From: Eutreptiella sp. 'Long Island Sound 2002'
Lineage: Eukaryota; Euglenozoa; Euglenophyceae; Eutreptiales; Eutreptiaceae
Length of the DNA: 64,000 nucleotides
Direction: 5' to 3'
NCBI GenBank assembly: GCA_964036045.1
Contig: OZ038387.1
Location: 15,411,920-15,475,919 of the forward strand
The notes beneath the pieces were generated by a model, which saw only the letters and a list, made by a program, of their open reading frames with translations, had not been told where the DNA came from and searched no databases. Position numbers and translations under genes: made by a program. The number at the start of each line of letters is the position of its first letter. The first letter of the stretch is position 1. Positions 44,701 to 58,036 of the stretch are shown piece after piece.

Positions 44701-47700
44701 TTAAGGAACCTATTAGGGAACCTATTGGGGAACCTATTAGGGAACCTATTAGGGAACCTATTAGGGAACCTATTAGGGAACCTATTAGGGAACCTATTAG
44801 GGAACCTATTAGGGAACCAATTCGGGAACCTATTAGGGAACCTATTAGGGAACCTATTAGGGGACCTATTAGGGAACCTATTAGGGAACCAATTAGGGAA
44901 CCAATTCGGGAACCTATTAGGGAACCTATTGGGGAACCTATTAGGGAACCTATTGGGGAACCTATTAGGGAACCTATTAGAGAACCAATTAGGGAACAGA
45001 TTAAGGAACCTATTAGGGAACCTATTGGGGAACCTATTAGGGAACCTATTAGGGAACCTATTAGGGAACCTATTAGGGAACCTATTAGGGAACCTATTAG
45101 GGAACCAATTCGGGAACCTATTAGGGAACCTATTAGGGAACCTATTAGAGAACCAATTAGGGAACCGATTAGGGAACCAATTAGGGAACCAATTCGGGAA
45201 CCTATTAGGGAACGTAATAGGTTCCCTAATAGGTTCCCTAATAGGTTCCCTAATAGGTTCCCGAATTGGTTCCCTAATTGGTTCCCTAATAGTTTCGCTA
45301 ATAGGTTCCCTAATAGGTTCCCTAATAGGTTCCCTAATAGGTTCCCGAATTGGTTCCCTAATTGGTTCCTTAATTGGTTCCCTAATTGGTTCCCTAATAG
45401 GTTCCCTAATTGGTTCCCTAATAGGTTCCCTAATAGGTTCCCCAATAGGTTCCCTAATAGGTTCCCTAATAGATTCCCCACTAGGTTCCCTAATAGGTTC
45501 CCTAAAAGGTTCCCTAATAGGTTCCCTAATAGGTTCCCCAATAGGTTCCCCAAAAGGTTCCCTAATAGGTTCCCTAATAGGTTCCCCAATAGGTTCCCTG
45601 GTAGGTTCCCTAATAGATTCCCCACTAGGTTCCCTAACAGGTTCCCTAATTGGTTCCCTAATAGGTTCCCTAATAGGTTCCCTACTCGGTTCCCGAATTG
45701 GTTCCCTAATAGGTTCCCCAATTGGTTCCCGAATAGGTTCCCTAATAGGTTCCCTAATAGGTTCCCTAATTGGTTCCCTAATCGGTTCCCTAATTGGTTC
45801 TCTAATAGGTTCCCTAATGGGTTCCGTAATAGGTTCGCTAATCGGTTCCCCAATAGGTTCCCTAATAGGTTCCCTAATCGGTTCCCGAATTGGTTCCCTA
45901 ATAGGTTCCCTAATAGGTTCCCTAATTGGTTCCCTAATTGGTTCCCTAAAAGTTTGGCTAATAGGTTCCCTAATAGGTTCCCTAATAGGTTCCCTAATAG
46001 GTTCCCTAATTGGTTCCCTAATAGGTTCCCTAATAGGTTCCCTAATAGGTTCCCTAATAGGTTCCCTAATAGGTTCCCTAATTGGTTCCCTAATAGGTTC
46101 CCTAATAGGTTCCCCAATAGGTTCCCTAGAAGGTTCCCTAATAGATTCCCCACTAGGTTCCCTAATAGGTTCCCTAATAGGTTCCCTAATAGGTTCCCTA
46201 ATAGGTTCCCCAATAGGTTCCCTAATAGGTTCCCTAATAGATTCCCCACTAGGTTCCCTAATAGGTTCCCTAATTGGTTCCCTAATAGGTTCCCTAATAG
46301 GTTCCCTACTCGGTTCCCGAATTGGTTCCCTAATAGGTTCCCCAATTGGTTCCCTAATAGGTTCCCTAATAGGTTCCCTAATTGGTTCCCTAATCGGTTC
46401 CCTAATTGGTTCTCTAATAGGTTCCCTAATGGGTTCCGTAATAGGTTCCCTAATCGGTTCCCCAATAGGTTCCCTAATAGGTTTCCTAATCGGTTCCCGA
46501 ATTGGTTCCCTAATAGGTTCCCTAATAGGTTCCCTAATTGGTTCCCTAATTGGTTCCCTAATAGTTTGGCTAATAGGTTCCCTAATAGGTTCCCTAATTG
46601 GTTCCCTAATAGGTTCCCGAATGGAGGGAACCTGTTAGCGAAACTATTAGGGAACCAATTAGCGAACCAATTAGGGAACCAATTAGGGAACCTATTAGGG
46701 AACCTATTGGGGAACCTATTTGGGAACCTATTCGGGAACCTATTAGGGAACCTATTAGGGAACCAATTAGGGAACCAATTAGGGAACCAATTAGGGAACC
46801 TATTAGGGAACCTATTAGGGAACCTATTAGGGAACCTATTAGGGAACCTATTAGGGAACCTATTAGGGAACCTGTTAGGCAACCTATTAGGGAACCTGTT
46901 AGGGAACCAATTAAGGAACCTATTAGGGAACCTATTAGGGAACGAATTAGGGAACCAATTAGGGAACCTAATGGGGTCCGGTTCGTCTCGTGTTCGTCTG
47001 GTGTTCGGGTCCGGTTTGGGTCCCGTTCAGGTCCGCTTCGGGTCCGCTTCGGGTCCGCTTCGTGTCCGGTTCGTGTCCGGTTCGGGTTCGGTTCGGGTTC
47101 GGTTCGTGTCCGGTTGGGGTCCGGTTTGGGTCTGGTGTCCGGTTCGGGTCTGGTTCGTGTCCGGTTCGTGTCCGGTTCGGGTTCGGTTCGGGCTCGGTTC
47201 GGGTCCGGTTCGGGAACCTATTAGGGAACCTATTAGGGAACCTATTAGGGAACCTATTAGGGAACCTATTAGGGAACCAATTAAGGAACCTATTCGGGAA
47301 CCTATTAGGGAACCAATTAGGGAACCTAATAGGGAACCAATTCGGGGACAACACACATGTTGATACGCATGCTGACCGGCAACGCACAGTAGAATGAGGA
47401 CGTTCAGAGCTAATGGACATGGCGGCATATGCTCAGCGCAAATGTTAAGGAACATCAACTGCTTACGCACATGTTAAACACAGCATGTCACGGCACATGC
47501 CAACGTGTTAGTCGAAATATTCAGGCGTGCATTAATGGCTAACGCACCGGTTGACACATAGTCTAACGCGCACGCCCAAAGTTAACAATTATGGTACTAC
47601 GTGCAAAATGGGTGGTGCACATCGCACATCTTAATGCGTACGTGAGCAGTCGATACACCCGCCAATGCGAGTGTTGGAGGCCAACACACACATACATGTG

Positions 47701-50700
47701 CACACTAACACTTAACACACATGTGCGTGAGCGGTCGATGCACCTTGTAACACGTGTACCGAGAGTGGATGTCCATGCCAACACCCTTGTTACTAGTTAA
47801 CACACATGTTCGTGTGCGCTCACAGTTAAGGTTCATGCTGACAGTGAGCACACATGTTACAACGGGCACTGACAATTCAGATATGTTGATGCACGCACTC
47901 AAGGTCACACACATGCTAACGTGTATGCTCAAGGCTCACACACATGCTGCCATGTGATCTAGCAGTGAGCGTAGATGTCAATGTGCGTGCAAATGATTGC
48001 CACACACGTCAACTGCAGACTAACGGTTAACGCACATATCAATGCGCCCACTCTTTATAATGGACTTGCCAACGTACACGTTCATGGCTGGTGCACATGT
48101 TAACGGTGTATTCAACGGCCTCTCGACGTTCTCCCGAAGGTCGCGGTTTGCGTGCATCCCCGTGCCGTGCTGTGCCCGCGGCCAGGTCCGTGGCTGCGGG
48201 CAACCGCTTCCCGGGAGGTTGACTGGGGTTTGGCAGTCCATCGTCGTCGGGGCCCAGAACCCACGGGGGCCGCCACCAGCCAATGTGTGACCCCGAGGGG
48301 TGTTCAACAGTTTGGGGGGCTGTAGGGGGGGGGGACCCCCCCCCCTTCGTTGACCCAAAACCAGCACCTTTTCCGTCAGGCCCCGTCCAAGCGCGCAGAC
48401 AAAGCTAACAAGACGCACTGTGACCAGTCATAGCTCATGATTGTTGTGCTGCACTGCAGCACTTTCAGAGCAGTACTGAATGTTGCCTTGAGTTCGCCCA
48501 AAGGCTATCAAATGTCTCTTAGGATGCCTTGGGTCAGCTCTCTCTCCCCCCATGCCCATGCCCATGCTTCAAAGCGGGCGACCTTAACAAAAAAAAAACA
48601 CGTCCCTTAAGGACCGCGCTGGCTAACGCTCAAACAGGCTCCCATCAGCCAAGGTCCGACCCGGAGGCCGGGTCAGGGTCAAAATCCTCTTTTGTGCTTT
48701 TCAGCCATTTTTGAATTCTCCACGAAATTCTGAGTATTTTGAGTACAGACACACACGGTCGAACAAAAAAATTTCCCCCTACCGTATGCCTAAAACAAAA
48801 TCTCCGGCGCCTCCGGCGCCGACAAAGCACATTGTTCCGTACGACAATTTTGGGGTCCGTAGAGGGGGGGTCCCCCCCTCCCCCCCCCTTTGGGGTCAGG
48901 TCCCGACCAGGATCAGCCCTCGTGCCAGACAAAAAAAAAATAACGTCCCTTAAGGACCGCGCTGGCTAACGCTCAAACAGGCTCCCATCAGCCAAGGTCC
49001 GACCCGGAGGCCGGGTCAGGGTCAAAATCCTCTTTTGTGCTTTTCCGCCATTTTTGAATTCTCCACGAAATTCTGAGTATTTTGAGTACAGACACACAGG
49101 GTTGAACAAAAAAATTTCCCCCTGCCGTATGCCTAAAACAAAATCTCCGGCGCCTCCGGCGCCGACAAAGCACATTGTTCCGTACGACAATTTTGGGGTC
49201 CGTAGAGGGGGGGTCCTCCCCCCCCCCCCTTTGGGGTCAGGTCCCGACCAGGATCGGCCCTCGTGCCAGAACCTCCCTCCCCTGGCCACTCATCAGCCCT
49301 TTCTGGCCACTCATCAGCCCTTTCTGTGCAGGAGCCCAAAGCTCTGGGGCCCGTTCCAGAAAGGGCTCCACCTCCCCAACCCCCAACCGCCCGCAAAGGG
49401 CGGCAAGAAGCCGCTGCGACATGCATTTGAAGGCTAAGGCGTACACGCGGCCAAAGAGCGCTTGCTGAAGCAGCAGCAGTACCAACTCCGTGTGCTCCAG
49501 AAGAGTTAAGGCTTTGAGGATGAGGCGAGGCACTCAGACAGTCAGGCCCATCAGCTCTGCCAAACCCGGAATGACAGGCCCCGGCGCTGAGGACTTCATG
49601 TGTAGACGTTAGCCTTCACTGAAGGTTGGGCAGTGAAATGAATTCAAACGACACCAAACATGGCAACTTGTCCGCGCTCAGACTGGGCCAACGGGTCGCG
49701 CTTGTCTTCGAAGGTTCCATTTGGATCGGGGCTCTCTGTCTCGCAGGGCTGTCTTGAGGGAACCAATTGTCAAAAGACGGCCGAAGACCGTGGAAGACTC
49801 AGCGGCGGTATTCAAGCCTAATTCATGAAGTCCAATGAAGGCTTTTCTTTGGTGACTGTATATCATTTGTACACGGGCGTTACTCTATAGCGTGACTCCA
49901 TACCGTTACTCTATCGTGTTACGCTGTGGTGTTCTTCTATCTACGGCATTACTCTGTGTTGTTACTCTATGGCATTACTCTATGGTATTACTGTATGGCA
50001 TTACTCTATAGCGTTACTCTACGGCATTACTCTATGGTATTACTCTGTGGCAGTACTCTGTAGTGCTACCCTACCCAAGAGGAAGGGGGGGGGGGCTTGA
50101 TGCATCCACCCACCTACCCATGCATTGGCCTGCCCCCTGTGGGGGGGGCAGGCGGGTATCTTCGCTGCACCCTGCTCCACCGACTGATCCACACACAAAC
50201 CCGAAGGCACTGATGGGTCAGGCAGCAAACACGCAAGCCAGTACCAAACACGTGATGATATACATGAGCGAATAAGCGAAGGCTTTGCCCTCTATGCACT
50301 GTCCACCAAATCAGTCGCATGCAAAACCATTCCAAGACACGGGTACTACACAACACAAAGCGTAACGAGGCACGAGGCATGCTTCGTTCTTTAACAACCA
50401 ATGGTCTTGGGGCCGAAGGCGTGTTTCTAGTTACCGTTTCGAGGAGGATTGCCCATGCGCTCAGGTTGTAGTTTGGGGGGGAGGGTCGCAAACCATGCTA
50501 TGCGTACCTTGGTAATCCGGGTACTAATGCTCGCTTCCGTACCCCGAAAAATGGTGGGGCACCAGCAGGCCTAGCTTCGGTGGTGGCCCACATGGTTGCC
50601 CCAACCTGCAACACAGTTCTTGTGCTGACGTCACCAGCTCAACCCACTCGTGGCCTACCCTCATCCCGTCGCTTGTGCCAGGCCAGTCACGCAGGCACCA

Positions 50701-53700
50701 AAAGAGAAAAAGTCCGGCGTCGTTTTCCCCACTGAAAAAAGCCCGGCAGTCACCATTGGTGCCCAGCCTTTCCTTAGTGCTGCGGCTGCCCTACGGGGCC
50801 GGAGCCCGCCCTTCCCCCCGCTTCCCCCCGCTCCCGCGTAAGTGCCTCATCACTGAACGCCACTGATACGCCCCTGCCCCCGCCCCCGTCACGACCCGTG
50901 CAGCCCTGCTCCGAGCTCAGCACAACAGCCGGGCTAGACAGCACCTGTCAGGGCGTAATGCAGCAGTGCCAACCGTCGAAGGAACGGCACACAGGCGCTC
51001 TGCACTGCGCGTTGCAATTGGTCCATGGTCGTGATGGACTCCGACCCTTGTGAAGTTTCGGCATCCCTTGAGGGGCCTGACCAGAGGCAAGGGTGGTGAT
51101 CATTCCAGGGCTCCATCTCTCACAAAACACAAAATTTTACGTCACAAAACAGAGCAACAACGCAACAGCGATTCTCTTTGCATCGCAAGAACGGTCTCGG
51201 CCTCCTCCATCCACAAAATAATGACTCTGAGAACAGAAAAGTACAATGGCTTACCCAAAGAATGAGAGTGATGTTCACAGGCTGCACGCTTTTTCATTTC
51301 AAAAACGAAGAAGAAGCTGTGGTGGTCCGGTACCCAGCTCAACGTTTCGGGGCAGCACAGTCAGCTCTGAAGGAATTCTGCTTGGCGGTATGAATGGAGG
51401 GTGTGAGCCAACGTTGGGGGTGAACCGACGGCGATCGGATTCGACACTGCCTCCAAAATTGGAGACAAAATGTCCACCAAAACACGCCATGTTCACGGCT
51501 GCAAACTGATGTTGCACGTAAGTCCCAGTCCGCCACGCAACTGAGAAGCTGCATGGCAAACACCTGCTGGTGGACGTGTTCTGCTTGAGTATCCGAGGGG
51601 CGCGGGTGGAACGGGGATGCAACGGAGCGTAACGGGAAAATAACGGACTTTAACAAGAATGCAACAGATCATGCATACAAGCAACGAGGCCCTGCCCCAG
51701 TAACACGACAACACGGGTGTATCCGTCATTGGTTCTTCGCCCCGTTTTGGGGGTACCGCAGAGCAGTAAGCAAGTGCACTTCATTGTACAAAACATGAGA
51801 TACAGGTCTGCACTGGATAGGCACATCGCATGCACCAAGCCACACCTGCAGGACTTCCAGGGAAGGAGGAGGAAGAGGCAGAGGACGACAGAGTTGACGA
51901 GGAAGAGGAAGAGGAGGAAGAGGAGGAAGCGGCCTCAGCTGAAGACGAGGAGGAGGAGCTGGAGGACTGCTCTGCATTGACTGCTTTCCCTGAGAATGAG
52001 AGACAGGGGAAATGCGCAGACATGCCAGCAAGCGCGCCTGCAGGTGTCCTGAGCTTTCTTGGACCTGAGCAAGGACCAACGGTCTGAAGCGCTGCAGCAT
52101 GCTGCAGTATGCTGCTGCATGCTGGTAAGACCAGCGAGGGTGACATTATCACATGCAGCCAGGCCACACAACAGAAATCCCTCCTACAGAACGTGCAAAC
52201 GCTGGACTGAAAAATCCCTTTCTTCAGTAGACATGTTCTCACTCTTCATCCTCCTTCAAATCATTTTATTTATTCACATACATAATGGCCAAGTCATGCA
52301 ACGTGTCATTGCCCATGATAAGGCGGTCCTTGGTCAATGTATGACAACAAACTGTCAACTTTACTAGACATCAAACTGGCTGCTTCTTTCAACTGGGCAC
52401 GGTACCTGAGGACTTGTTCAATAAGGTTCACACAGCACCAGAAAATGCGCCATTTGCAGGTGGGCCCATACGAGTCTTGATCTCTTCCTGCCCCCACTCC
52501 ATGTGGCCCTGGAGCACGGCTCTAGGGTACGCCATAACTGTACAAATTGGCTCCTTGAAAAGGCTAGATGGGCCAAATTGGGTCACAAGGGGCTCAAAAT
52601 GGGCTCAATTCACCCAATTGTGCATCCCCAACGGCCCTGGATCATTTTTGGAAAGACGCGTTTTTGACCCATTTTTGACCCATTTTGGGTCCCAAAAGCC
52701 CATCTGCGCAGGTTCGATCCTCCTAAAAGAGCCCAAAAAAAAAGGCTTTTTGCGTGCAAATTGTGAAACCCCTTTTTGACTCCTGCAATTAAGGGCTGCA
52801 GCACCTGGGGCACCTCCCTTGCACTCCATGCCTTCCCTATTCACCCACCAGTGGCAAAGCTCAGCATTCCCAAGCATTCTTTTTTTCCCCTTTCTGCAGT
52901 GACACGGTTCCAGAACTGCACTGCACATTAAATTCTCCCACAGTATTCCAAGGGTGCCCAGGTTTGTACTATTTATAGGAAGAGATTCCTCAGAACTGTC
53001 AGGGTAATGATAGTCTGCTGCTTATCATTGTTTCCAAGACGAAATACTTGAACAGAATGTACATCTGCATCCTTGCATGTCCCTTCACCAGGGGACAATA
53101 CTCCAAGACACTCTTGGCAGCAGCATGTGCATAAAGTCCGGGAACGGCTTCCGTTGCGTTCGGGGCATCTCATGCTGTATTCTGCAAGGTGGCAGATGGC
53201 ATTCTCCAACAACGTCCTCCCTTCATTGTCTAACAAAAAACTTCAATGGCACTCTTAGGTTGATCAGTATTTGGTGCCCTAATTTTCTTGTTCTCTCGGT
53301 AGAGCCCTCCTCTGGCCCGGCCTTCCGTGAAGTGTAGAATTCAACTGATTGCAATGGACGCATCTTCTCCACAACACTCTCCGCGAAGGCAATCAGAATT
53401 TCCTTGTGAATGCACTGGCCCTCCTGTCGTATTGCTCACCTCTACACGTTCCTTCAAAATTGAAAGTCATCAAAACAGGTTGTACAGCAGGGCTGGGACC
53501 AAATGCCTCGCCCTGTGAACGAATCTTACTCTTTTTGGGTCATGGGTCATCATATTTGAGTCCCTTCGCATCCTTCTGAGTGAACTAAACGCGTTACCCC
53601 TGTCACTTGCACCGGTACTGTCTCCAGCCAGACTGCTGCTATTCTAAAGAGGAGAGCTTGTGGATGACACCTGTGCTACCTATGACTCAAAATGTCTGGT

Positions 53701-56700
53701 GTGTGCAGATCTGGGTGGGGGTGCAGGTTGTCAGAGGTTCACGCCCCTGCTCCTGCGCGGTAGTCCCCGGTAGGGGTGTCGGCATGCATCGCCGCACAGG
53801 CGCTGCGCCCCCCGGAGGCATAGCAGTCTGCGTCTTGGCCGCGCCCTGACTGGCGTCCCATTTGGCAGATGCAGTGAGGCATTAGGCAAGTGCCCCTGTC
53901 CCACGATCACTGTAACGAGCGTCGCAGACCTTGAGCCCGAAATCGGCCAATAGCCCCGGGAAGCTGGCGCTGAATGTGTCGTGCACAACCCGGCGTTCGA
54001 GGCGCCACACGTGCCACGACCACACGCGGGTGTCCCACGTCGCCCGCATCCCGACGCAACAATACCTTTGAGCGGATCGCTGGCCACGTCCTCCGGGGGG
54101 TATCGCTCCGGCGGCGGCCGGGGCCGCTGCTCCTGCACAGGCGTGTTCACGAAGAACTGCTTCAGCAGAAAATCGCGGGTTTTAGCGCAGACCTGATGAC
54201 ACGGGGCGGAGGACTGAAGAAGCGGGAGTGGCTGCGCTATCCACGGGGCTGTCCTTCATGGCAGGTGGGGGGGGGGGGGGGTCAGGGCTTTGCTTGAGCG
54301 GGGGGGGGGGGGGTCTGAGGGTGCGGAGTTTGGGTACCAAAAATTGCCCGAAAAATGTGCCCCATCATAAAATCTCTTTTCCCCCACTGCAAACACTTTT
54401 GGAGGGGAGAGAGGATGGGTCTGGGAGGGGGGGGGGGGGGGCTCCCCTGCCGGAAGGAAAATCAGAGCAAAGCCCTGGGGGCGAAGACTGGACGACAGCC
54501 AATCGACAGTGGCCAATCGCCAAAGGCCGTGAGCGAGAGCAGGTGACCCGGACCATCTTTGTTCATTTCATTTCGGTGTGGCCTTTTTGTGAGGATGCCG
54601 TGGAACTGCCTGTGAAGGAATCAGTTCGGGTGGTCTTCCTGCGACCATTGCCCACTCTATGCGCTGCAGGGAACGAAAGTGCGGGGAAGTCTGCACTCAG
54701 ACGCTCCGGGGGTACACCTGCGTGTACATGGGCTGACGCCTGTGCGGATGGTATCCGCTGCACACGGCAAACAGAATGCAGATGTGCTGATTCGGTCGGT
54801 CCTTGTGAAGCAAACTGCAACGGTCGGCGCTGTGGTCCGGCGGTACACGGCAAGTTTTGTGAGGCGCGGCCCCAACGACTACCAGAGCCAAAAGACTCGC
54901 CCCAATGCACTTCTCAGTGACTGTGCGGTCCCACGTCTCAGTACGGACTGCTGACGGACAGGCAACAGGGGGGACCGGGGGCAGTCATAGGGCGTGGGTG
55001 GACCGCATCCTGAACGGCGTCGGAAGATCAGTGACGAACACCAGCCCCAGTCCCTCTGAACAATTGGATAGTGCCCTCCACGACACTGCATGTCTATGCA
55101 TTGGTCCGCGTGTCGGACACATTCTCCGGGGTACTCCCGTCTTTTGCCTCGTCCTGAAGGCAACCGTTGCCGCGGCTGGGGGCCACCAGCCAAATGTCGC
55201 CTGCTCACAACAAACAATTGTCGTGCAACCGCCAGCAGCCGTCAGTGATCCGCCAACTGCTGTCGGTTGAGCACCCACCCACAGCAGGGGGGGGTGTGAC
55301 CTAATTAAAAAACAGACAAATGCAAACCAGAGGTAATGCACTCCACAGCAGGGGGGGGGGGGGGCGTTGCTACAACATGTGACGCTAGGAAATTTGGCCT
55401 GGGATTGGACACATTGGAAAGGCGTGGGGGGACCCTTTGTGGTCTCAACCACTTTTCGCCAGCATCGGCGATTGGACGGCGCCTGCACCCACCGCTGCGC
55501 AGTTGGTAAATGGACTCAAATCCCAGTGCAAAACCAAAACAGAACTGAATAACGGCGATGGATGTCAATCCCCAAATGCAGCGGGCGCCGGGGCTCCCTA
55601 TTCTGGACCCCCACCCCAACTGCTTCACGGGCGGGACCGAAAACCCCAAGTTGGACCTCCACCCGAAATCCTGATGCGCTACGCGCTGTGCACACGCTGT
55701 GGCAATCCTTTTCAGAAGGGCTCCAATACAAACCCCACGCCTGGCTTTAGTGGATTAACTGCCACGGTCCCGACCCGCACTGCACACGCACTCCCAATGC
55801 CGGCCTCGGTGCGACGCCCCGCGGACGGGGGAGGCTGTTCTTGGCTTGGAAACCCCGAATCAACAGGTCCTTTGGTCCACACACTGCCCTTCTACACGGG
55901 CTCCATCGACCGAGCCCCATGCGTTCGAACGACGCCTTCCCCACGAGTGCAAACTATTGTTTTTGACGTTCCGGGCGCAGACCTCTTCCAATGCTCTGTG
56001 GCAGCCTTTGTCAGTAGCACTCAGCTTTGCCAGCGGGTCGACCGCCAAGATGGCGACAACGGTGCGCAGGACCTGGGCCTTCAGCAACTTGCGAAGCACC
56101 ATCAAATAATGCTCCATATTGAACGATTCCTGCGATTTGTAACAGTATAGAGGGCTGTAGGTCTGGACCGTCGGTTTATCAAGTGGAAACCGCAGGGTCT
56201 GCCCCCTTAGGGACACATATGTATGTTGAGTGTCAACCTTTGCTCGAGTCTGATTAGAGTGCGGGGAGAGGGTGAGTAGATGGTCAGAAGGCCGTGTTTT
56301 CGGAAATTTTCATTTCTTCCTGTGCCCCCCACACCATAGGGGGCAAACCTCTCAGGTCGCCCCCAGGTAGTGCGTGCATCGTGTTTCCAGTGGGCATCCA
56401 TTTTGCAATAGAGGTTAACAGGAAAACTGTGGATGCGCTGGTGTATGTACTCTGCCGTTTTCTCCAAGTCGAGGCTTGAAACGCTGAACTTTTTCTGGTA
56501 CTGCGTGCCACGCGGGATCCTCGTCTTTGGGAGCAGCCACATAAAGAGGAACCCGGCACCCCGCAGAGACCGATTGTGGCACCACGGCAAACAAGCTGCC
56601 CCCCCGCCCCGCCAACACACACGCACACTTTGTGATGGAGACCGAGAGGCACACCCACACACACGTACGCGGGGAAAGGGTTGTGGGCAATGTCGTCTCT

Positions 56701-58005
56701 CCGCTTTGTCATGCATCTCCAGTCGTGCCCTCGCTGCACCTGACAAAGGCGCAAAGACCACAGGCACAAACAGGGAGAACCATCAACACCGGTGGACAAA
56801 TGATAACGTGGAGCTGGTGTCAAAAAATAATGACCCATATCCGAAAGTCTCCTCCAATCCACCGATGTCAGCGGGGCTGGCGTGCCACCGCCGGTGCCAA
56901 AGGATTTTTAAGATGATATTTCATTCGAATTGCCCGAGGGGTCCCGCACGCCATGGCAAACGCTGCCTCTCAGCCTGGCACCTCCCGGGCACTGCTGTGC
57001 ACCATTTCATCACACGTATCACAACACACTGCCCATCTGGACGCACACCCAGGCCCGTCGAGATACAAACCTCGAAAGCGCTCAAAGACCCCTTCCGATT
57101 TGTAGGGGCCAGTGAAAAAAGGATTTTCAGACAGGCACACCTGCGGAAGCACAACGAAGAACAGCAGCTGCAGACCCACAGAAAACAAATCACAAGACAG
57201 AATTGGCGGCCATGCGACCTCCGTGTGCTTTTCAATGTCGGGATTGGACTGTTTGTACTCGTCGGTGATCACCTGCGGCATTGAAGGGGGGGAAGGCGCG
57301 AGTGTTGTATGCGGAAATGAAGAGAATATATGCAAGAACGAAGGGAGGCGGTGGCGGGTTATGCAGGATATGGGAAAGAAGGGACTACGCGTGAGATTGA
57401 ACGTTGAACGCGGGCTGAGCGGAATTGAAGTGGGGTTAAGGGTGATGGAAGAGAGGCTGCGGGGAATTGAATGGGTGATGGCTGGGACGGTGGCTGTGTG
57501 AGATTGAAGGGTGGCGAGACTGTGAGAACTTGAAGGAAGGCTGTTGGGAATTGAACAGTGGCTGCGGAGGAACGTGAAGGGATTGAAGGGAGGCTCCAGG
57601 GCATGGAAGGGTGGCTGCGGGGCATTGAAATTGTGGATGACTCATTCAATCACCTTGTCAGCACGCACTTGACGAAACAGCCTGTTGACTGCCAGAGAGA
57701 CACAAACCAGAAAACCACGACGGCAAGGACGTGATGCCGTCACAAGCAGTGTGCTTGTTGGGGCACCAGCAATACCAGTTGTGCAAACGCTGTCAGGAGA
57801 GGCGGCAGCTGAGCAGGAGCCCACCGTTGCAGACGGAGCTGACTCACCGCAATCAATGCACTCTGGGGCACTTTACTGACATACAGGCCCTTCCATCATT
57901 ATGCCGACATACCCTGGTGCCTGTATGCTGCACCTCAGACAAAACAATCAAAAGCGCTGTTGTTGTGCCTGAGCTTGCACCAACACACGCACTCATGCAC
58001 ACAGG

Positions 58006-58036
<31 letters not shown>

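Larger units (their letters stand above)
43524..47348. repeat. 3.8-kb array of the 12-bp unit TTAGGGAACCTA with internal inversions
   Basis: Unit orientation is forward at 43524-43711, 43951-45211, 46629-46969 and 47214-47348, and reversed at 45216-46620. Blocks of GGTTCGGGTCC-type repeats interrupt at 43712-43950 and 46970-47213. Common variants are TTGGGGAACCTA, AATTCGGGAACC and AATTAGGGAACC. Each unit contains CCTATTAGG, a perfect 4-bp stem with a 1-nt loop, so the single strands can form many small hairpins and the two long arms one giant hairpin. Because 12 is divisible by 3, several frames stay open for up to 1055 codons. These are repeat artefacts, not genes. It lies in the 8-kb UBR intron. 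Confidence 0.95.

Noticed and set aside
43524-47348. CRISPR-like array
   Set aside because: Units are contiguous 12-mers with no unique spacers, and the genome is eukaryotic.
43524-47348. True telomere or telomere-derived end
   Set aside because: The array is interrupted, inverted and flanked on both sides by exons of one gene. Only half of each unit resembles TTAGGG.
43715-47363. Very long open frames (up to 1055 codons) in the 12-bp array on both strands
   Set aside because: A 12-bp unit without stops in a frame stays open indefinitely. The products are pure four-residue repeats (LLGN, NRFP, IGSL) with no start context or conservation evidence.
50400-50490. Minus stretch YNLSAWAILLETVTRN as a UBR exon
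   Set aside because: The flanking UBR exons already join in phase across it and no acceptor was seen.
51830-52087. Acidic plus-strand ORF (or poly-Ser minus exon) in a UBR intron
   Set aside because: It is a GAG/GAA microsatellite-like tract. The frame is open only because of the repeat.
54680-54910. Cys-rich plus-strand frame resembling a disulfide-rich domain
   Set aside because: No splice sites or start support it, and cysteines are spaced irregularly. Probably chance in GC-rich intron.
56350-56515. Possible UBR exon reading YQKKFSVSSLDLEKTAEYIH
   Set aside because: Three frames are open, and no acceptor/donor combination keeps phase with exons 57141-57272 and 55983-56129, which join directly.
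57654-57688. 35-nt mini-exon with excellent acceptor and donor
   Set aside because: Including it shifts the frame and creates a stop in the next exon in every frame compatible with the previous one.
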